The notes below the pieces were generated by a model. That model saw only the letters and a list, made by a program, of their open reading frames with translations. It did no database searches and had not been told where the DNA came from. A DNA stretch of 21,290 nt. Source: Leptotrichiaceae bacterium. GTDB lineage: Bacteria > Fusobacteriota > Fusobacteriia > Fusobacteriales > Leptotrichiaceae. The position numbers and the translations under genes were made by a program. Of this stretch, positions 17,687-21,290 are shown piece after piece (within the stretch, counting starts at the first letter, position 1; each line of letters starts with the position of its first letter). The DNA lies in assembly GCA_030532815.1 (NCBI GenBank), contig JAUNKI010000012.1, forward strand, positions 1 to 21,290, in the 5' to 3' direction.

Positions 17687-18766
17687 TTATTTTTCAATAA
17701 AATCATTTATTATTTCTATACTTTTATTATAAATTTCCATAAAATTCCCCTTTTTTTCATAAAAAGGAAGTATGAAATATTTTATATTGTATTTTTCAAG
17801 CAGTTTTTTTAATTCACTGTCAAATCTGCTGCTATTATTTTTATCTACATAAATTACTATGTCAAAACCGCTCTTTTTTATAAAATCTTTTATTATTTCA
17901 TTTTCTTTTCCCGTATTTATTAATGAATATGCCTGTAATGAAATATATTCAGTATCTATAATGGTTATTTTATTTGCATTTTTTACGGAATTTGTAATTT
18001 TACGGTTCTGTTCACGGGCTATTTGACTGTAGTCTTCATATTTCAAATTAGCGAAATTATTTTTTAAAACATCTTTTATATACTTCTTTCTGTATTCTTG
18101 TACAAAAGAGGTATTGAAGTAATTTGCCAATTTATGTGTCAGATTCGTTTTTCCCGAATTTTCGGAACCTATTACCGCTACTTTCAAAGTAAAAAATTCC
18201 CTTACATATCTCGGAATAAAAATCCAGTTATTATAAAGATTTTTTCTTATTTCTGTTGCACTTATCCTGAAATTAGCTCTCATAATATCCGTCGTAACAA
18301 TTTTAAGTTCCCTATTAAAGATTTCTTCAGTATCGTTCAGATTTACAAAATTTTCCCTGTAATTCTCCACATCCTGTGTTTCATTGGTAAAAACCGTATC
18401 TACTCTTATATTATTTTTTGAAAGGAGTTCTCTTACTCTGTCGCTCCACCCTTTCCATCCGTTAGGATATGAAGGTATGCCTTTTTCATCAAGATGAATT
18501 ATTTTAATATTATTCTGGTACTTAAAAGTCTGTTCCAGAAATTTTATCCTATCTTCAGGTGTGGGCATTTTTTTCATTTTCGATTCTTTAAACAGTTTTA
18601 CATCACGTTCCTCATCTGTACATACGGTCACGTATAAATTGTCTACCGTACTTCCTGCCCTCTGGATAAAATCCACATGACCGATATGTAAAGGGTAAAA
18701 TTTACCGAATATTATTCCGTTTTTTATTTTTTTATTATTTCCCTGATTTTCCGATTTTTTTTTCAA
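17687..18766 (-). CDS. nadR: NadR-type NMN adenylyltransferase / ribosylnicotinamide kinase
   Basis: The 359-residue bifunctional enzyme serves NAD salvage: the kinase makes NMN from nicotinamide riboside and the adenylyltransferase makes NAD from NMN. Domain 1 (15-190) shows GKFYPLHIGH at 21-30 and ISATEIR at 168-174, the nucleotidyltransferase signatures. Domain 2 (195-359) has a P-loop GSENSGKT at 200-207, EYRKKYI at 224-230 and a Walker-B-like DTEY at 271 (usually DTD). It lacks the N-terminal helix-turn-helix of E. coli NadR, so it should be an enzyme only. The start is TTG at 18766 with AAGGGG 9 bp upstream. No promoter fits in the 71-bp gap, so it may depend on read-through of the upstream terminator. 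Confidence 0.9.
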   Translation of the reverse strand: MKKKSENQGNNKKIKNGIIFGKFYPLHIGHVDFIQRAGSTVDNLYVTVCTDEERDVKLFKESKMKKMPTPEDRIKFLEQTFKYQNNIKIIHLDEKGIPSYPNGWKGWSDRVRELLSKNNIRVDTVFTNETQDVENYRENFVNLNDTEEIFNRELKIVTTDIMRANFRISATEIRKNLYNNWIFIPRYVREFFTLKVAVIGSENSGKTNLTHKLANYFNTSFVQEYRKKYIKDVLKNNFANLKYEDYSQIAREQNRKITNSVKNANKITIIDTEYISLQAYSLINTGKENEIIKDFIKKSGFDIVIYVDKNNSSRFDSELKKLLEKYNIKYFILPFYEKKGNFMEIYNKSIEIINDFIEK

Positions 18767-18796
18767 TTATTTATTCCCCTTTTCCTTATATTTTTT

Positions 18797-18825
18797 AAAA
18801 GAAGGACTTTGTATTAAAAGTCCCT
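18797..18825 (-). terminator. Terminator after the FadL-like gene
   Basis: Minus strand: GGACTTT with AAAGTCC (18804-18823), six-base loop, extended by a G-U and an A-U pair, followed by TTCTTTT. It lies 12-40 bp after the outer-membrane gene and just before nadR. Confidence 0.75.
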
Positions 18826-18837
18826 CTGAAAAATTTT

Positions 18838-20130
18838 TTAAAATTTATGTGTATATCCTATAGTAAATACATTTATGGATTTATCATATTTTACTTGGGA
18901 TTTATCAAGAGATACTCCCGGAAGTAAAGTTTTTTCCTTTTCTCCATTTGCCGAATTATAAGAAACATGTGCTATTCCAAATTTCCATTCAGAATTTTCA
19001 GTTGGTTTATATGTCAGACCCGTAGCATATATTTGGGAATTAACCGCATATTCAACATCGTTAAACGTATTTCTCGGTGCTCCTGTATCTGCATAGTTAA
19101 ATCCTGCATGCCAAGTAAATTTGTCATTTATTCTGTAATCCAGTCCGAAATTCAGCTCATGACCGTTTTTATATTTAAGTCTGTCCATTTTTGCCGCTTT
19201 ATTGAAATAATGTATATATCCTGCCGAATACGTGAATTTCCCCATATCTTTGGAAACTCCCAATGACAATACTCCGGGTAAATCCCTTCTATATCTTGCT
19301 CCGTCTGCATATTCAGGATAAAACAGTGAAATTCCCACAGGTTTTCCTGCTATGGACATTCCTTTTGCTTCACTTGCCTTAGCTTTAAACTTTAATTTTA
19401 CCGGAGTTTCATATTTCAATGCAAAATTTAATGTATCAGTAGGTTTATAATCAAATCCTATTACTCCTCCTACACCGCTTGCCGTTCTTTCAGAATCAAG
19501 ATGCAGTTCATTTCCGCTAAGCCCTATTGCTCTTCCTACAAGAGGATTATAGCTGTATGCGGCGTTTCCTTTAAGTTTTCTGACTCCCAGTACATATTTC
19601 AATCCTCCGGCTATTGAAAACTTATCATTTACTTTGTAGGCTCCTCCTGCCATTAACTGATAATATCTGTTTTGACCTTTGAAGCTGTTTTCAGTAAGTT
19701 TGGCTCCCAGACGTCCGCCTGTCAGCTGATTGAAAGCATCTCCCGCAAGCTGTACTCCTGCCACTCCTTCTTTATATTTTAATGTAGCTCCTCCGGCTAT
19801 GACACTTGCATTTCCGAATATTGAAAAGTTGTCTCTTTTATATAAAATGTTAAATGAAGGTGCACCTGCATAAGTTTTTGAACCGTATTTTTTTCCTTTT
19901 AAAGTCATTGATTCTTCAATTAAGGAATTCTGAATATTTGCATTAAGATATGTTCCGTCTTCTAAAAACACTGTCCCTGCAGGATTATAAAACACTCCTT
20001 CTACGGTTATCTTACCCGTCTGTGAGGGGTTCTGGAAAAATGAGGCAGAATTATTTGATAAATAATCAATGCTTGCCGCACTTAAAATTGTACTTACCAA
20101 TAATGACATAATAGCTATTTTTAATTTCAT
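18838..20130 (-). CDS. FadL/OmpP1-type outer-membrane beta-barrel protein
   Basis: The 430-residue protein has a signal peptide (basic MKLK, hydrophobic core, cleavage probably after A18 or A19), an N-terminal plug-like part with ASFFQNPSQTG and the FadL-family hallmark YNPAGT, and alternating beta strands through to a terminal YTHKF ending in Phe, the usual barrel-assembly signal. The family transports long-chain fatty acids or other hydrophobic compounds across the outer membrane; the actual substrate here is not evident. The ATG has AAAGGAG. It has its own promoter and terminator, so it is probably monocistronic. It is the clearest evidence that the organism has an outer membrane. Confidence 0.88.
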   Translation of the reverse strand: MKLKIAIMSLLVSTILSAASIDYLSNNSASFFQNPSQTGKITVEGVFYNPAGTVFLEDGTYLNANIQNSLIEESMTLKGKKYGSKTYAGAPSFNILYKRDNFSIFGNASVIAGGATLKYKEGVAGVQLAGDAFNQLTGGRLGAKLTENSFKGQNRYYQLMAGGAYKVNDKFSIAGGLKYVLGVRKLKGNAAYSYNPLVGRAIGLSGNELHLDSERTASGVGGVIGFDYKPTDTLNFALKYETPVKLKFKAKASEAKGMSIAGKPVGISLFYPEYADGARYRRDLPGVLSLGVSKDMGKFTYSAGYIHYFNKAAKMDRLKYKNGHELNFGLDYRINDKFTWHAGFNYADTGAPRNTFNDVEYAVNSQIYATGLTYKPTENSEWKFGIAHVSYNSANGEKEKTLLPGVSLDKSQVKYDKSINVFTIGYTHKF

Positions 20131-20181
20131 ATTTCTCCTTTACTTTTTTCATTTTATATAATCTCATATTGATTATATTAC

Positions 20182-20210
20182 AATATAACACTAGTTTTTT
20201 TATTTGTCAA
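20182..20210 (-). promoter_or_regulatory. Promoter of the FadL-like gene
   Basis: Minus strand: perfect TTGACA (20205-20210), 17-bp spacer, TATATT (20182-20187). The leader is about 45 nt with an AAAGGAG site before the ATG. Confidence 0.75.
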
Positions 20211-20378
20211 TTTTATTCTGAAATTTTTTTTCATATTTTTTGAAAAAAATCTAATTAAAATATAGTTAAAATAACCGAACTTTTTTGAAAAAATTTATCA
20301 AATAAACTTTTTCCATGCTTTTTTAAAAAATCTCGGCAAAAACTTCCATTCTAAATTATTTCATACTTAAAAATATTT

Positions 20379-20433
20379 CATTCACTGAAAAATCACAAAC
20401 TTGCTTTGGCTCAGACAATGATTTTTCTGAATG
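20379..20433. repeat. Long imperfect hairpin with CATTCA...AAAAATCA arms
   Basis: On the plus strand, arm 20379-20395 (CATTCACTGAAAAATCA) is complementary to arm 20419-20433 except for a two-base bulge. The 23-base middle contains TTTGGC. The right arm overlaps a 5-2-5 palindrome GAATGTTCATTC at 20429-20440. It could be a bidirectional terminator, operator pair or a tiny inverted-repeat element. Confidence 0.5.
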
Positions 20434-20480
20434 TTCATTCCCGTATTTTTTTCGTCAAAATAATTTAAATGTTAAGTTTT

Positions 20481-20632
20481 AGGGCTGTCTCATAAGTCAA
20501 AAACAATTCTCCGACTATAAGTATTGTATATTTTAAAAACTAAAAGATATTATTTTTACTAATTTTATAAAAATAGAAAAATATATAAAGTTTATGATTA
20601 AATATGTTTTTATACCTTATGAGACAATCCCT
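20481..20632. mobile_element. MITE-like element with terminal inverted repeats
   Basis: The left end AGGGCTGTCTCATAAG (20481-20496) and the inverted right end (20616-20632, AGGGATTGTCTCATAAG when reversed) differ by one substitution and one indel. The interior is about 120 bp of A/T-rich sequence with no gene. GGGCTGTCTCA-type ends are familiar from insertion sequences, as I recall of the IS1182 group, so this is probably a non-autonomous derivative. No clean target-site duplication is visible. Confidence 0.65.
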
Positions 20633-20728
20633 ATATTTCCAATATTATTATAATTTTACTACACTTTATATGTAAAACTCTTTATATTTCGGTTTCCCTC
20701 GGTTTCAGATTTTACGACATTAAAAATA

Positions 20729-20780
20729 TAAAAAACAGCTATTTCACTAAAGATTTCGTATCTCTCCTGAAACAGCCGTT
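20729..20780 (-). terminator. Strong terminator after the DUF1858 gene
   Basis: Minus strand: AACGGCTGTTTCA (20768-20780) pairs over 13 positions, two of them G-U, with TGAAATAGCTGTT (20734-20746). The loop can itself pair AGAT with ATCT, and a T-run follows. It begins 8 bp after the stop codon. Confidence 0.85.
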
Positions 20781-20788
20781 ATTCAAAT

Positions 20789-20998
20789 TTATCCTTCCTG
20801 TTTTTCCAATATCATATTTACTTCTTCAATTATAATATCAGGATTTAATCCGTGTGCTGCAATACCTTCGCCTAATGTCTCGGCACTTGAAATTATACAT
20901 CCGACACATCCGAGTCCATATCTCATTAAAACCTGTGCAATTATCGGATATCTTTCAACTGCTTCCATTATATTCATATCTTTATCTACTTTTGCCAT
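20789..20998 (-). CDS. DUF1858 small redox-disulfide protein
   Basis: The 69-residue protein is all one DUF1858 domain (the hybrid-cluster-protein-associated redox disulfide family). It begins with DMNIMEAVERYPIIAQVLMRYG and then has the key GLGCVGC pair, C31 and C34, which would form a reversible disulfide or bind a metal. The C-terminal half follows the family pattern GEGIAAHGLNPDIIIEEVN. No signal peptide is seen, so it is cytosolic. The ATG has GGGAGGTG, and the gene has its own promoter and terminator, so it is monocistronic. No hybrid-cluster-protein or other partner gene lies beside it; its partner is unknown. Confidence 0.88.
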   Translation of the reverse strand: MAKVDKDMNIMEAVERYPIIAQVLMRYGLGCVGCIISSAETLGEGIAAHGLNPDIIIEEVNMILEKQEG

Positions 20999-21028
20999 TA
21001 TATCTACACCTCCCGAATATCTATTTTA

Positions 21029-21057
21029 AGTATAACAGATAAAATATTTCAAGTCAA
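21029..21057 (-). promoter_or_regulatory. Promoter of the DUF1858 gene
   Basis: Minus strand: TTGACT (21052-21057), 17-bp spacer, TATACT (21029-21034); each box matches consensus in five of six bases. The leader is about 25 nt. Confidence 0.75.
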
Positions 21058-21133
21058 CATTTCATATACAAAAACTAATCAGGAGAAAAGAAATTAAGAT
21101 ATAAAATATTTTATACTGTCATATTTTTTATTT

Positions 21134-21290
21134 TTACTCTCCCTCGATAATTACTTTCGGTTCTTTTATTTCCTTATAGATAGCCTCTGAACCATCAGAA
21201 AGTCTTATACATTTGTTAGGTCCTTTATAATCTATACATTTACCACCGTTGCCTAGACTTGCACAATTAAATAATAAAACCGTTAAAACT
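21134..21290 (-). CDS. Putative small lipoprotein (partial, 5' end outside window)
   Basis: The last 52 codons of a gene are visible, ending in TAA at 21134-21136. The reading starts with a hydrophobic stretch VLTVLLFNC and continues ASLGNGGKCIDYKGPNKCIR, with an acidic end KVIIEGE. This resembles the end of a signal peptide with a lipobox-like LFNC, although N just before the cysteine is unusual, followed by a short mature protein of about 44 residues with two more cysteines. I do not recognise the family. Its start and promoter are outside the window. The gap to the DUF1858 promoter holds an A/T-only palindrome (about 21100-21117) that may serve as a weak end of transcription. Confidence 0.55.
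   Translation of the reverse strand, partial: VLTVLLFNCASLGNGGKCIDYKGPNKCIRLSDGSEAIYKEIKEPKVIIEGE

Larger units (their letters stand above)
20131..20788 (-). other. 658-bp non-coding region upstream of the FadL-like gene
   Basis: No coding gene is supported. In order along the plus strand it holds the fadL-type promoter, a very A/T-rich stretch, a 55-bp long hairpin with a GAATGTTCATTC palindrome at its edge, a 152-bp element bounded by inverted repeats, and the terminator of the DUF1858 gene. Confidence 0.7.

Noticed and set aside
1..21290. CRISPR array, defence island, toxin-antitoxin or prophage genes
   Set aside because: No direct-repeat array and no proteins of these kinds are visible on either strand.

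Overview
The window is an AT-rich bacterial chromosome segment in which every gene I can support lies on the minus strand. It is packed with core information-processing genes. A FadL/OmpP1-type outer-membrane barrel with signal peptide indicates a diderm. The remA-gmk-rpoZ string and the rpmG-tRNA-Trp-secE-nusG string are arrangements known from Firmicutes and relatives. Together with the very low G+C, this fits Fusobacteria best, most likely Leptotrichiaceae (Leptotrichia or a close relative). That assignment is an inference from protein style and gene order, not from a search.

Reading in the direction of transcription (from high to low coordinates): the 3' end of a small putative lipoprotein gene; a DUF1858 redox-disulfide gene with its own promoter and a strong terminator; a 658-bp non-coding stretch with a 152-bp terminal-inverted-repeat element and a second long hairpin; a FadL-like outer-membrane protein with promoter and terminator; nadR; then a strong promoter for rpmG, tRNA-Trp, secE, nusG, rplK, rplA; a consensus promoter plus L10 leader RNA for rplJ, rplL and, past an attenuator, rpoB; a stand-alone BPL_N glutamine-amidotransferase-like gene with its own promoter, sitting between rpoB and rpoC; rpoC, interrupted by one in-frame TAA; remA, gmk, rpoZ; and finally a promoter for dnaG, rpoD and a truncated-by-the-window gene for a highly diverged sigma-70-like protein.

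The genes supply all core RNA polymerase subunits except alpha (beta, beta', omega), the housekeeping sigma, elongation factor NusG, SecE, four ribosomal-stalk or L1-arm proteins, L33 and primase. Their regulation is visible in several places: an L10 leader with a terminator just before the rplJ start, an rplL-rpoB attenuator, a weak attenuator between rpoD and the sigma-like gene, and good sigma-A-type promoters.

I do not see a defence system, CRISPR array or obvious mobile operon. The unusual points are in the core machinery itself: an rpoC split exactly in a clamp helical hairpin loop, an unrelated amidotransferase-like gene separating rpoB from rpoC, a sigma paralogue that keeps much of the core-binding region but loses the promoter-melting aromatics, and a DnaG whose zinc ribbon has lost all four zinc ligands. 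The rpoC stop could be a sequencing error and must be checked before anything is built on it.
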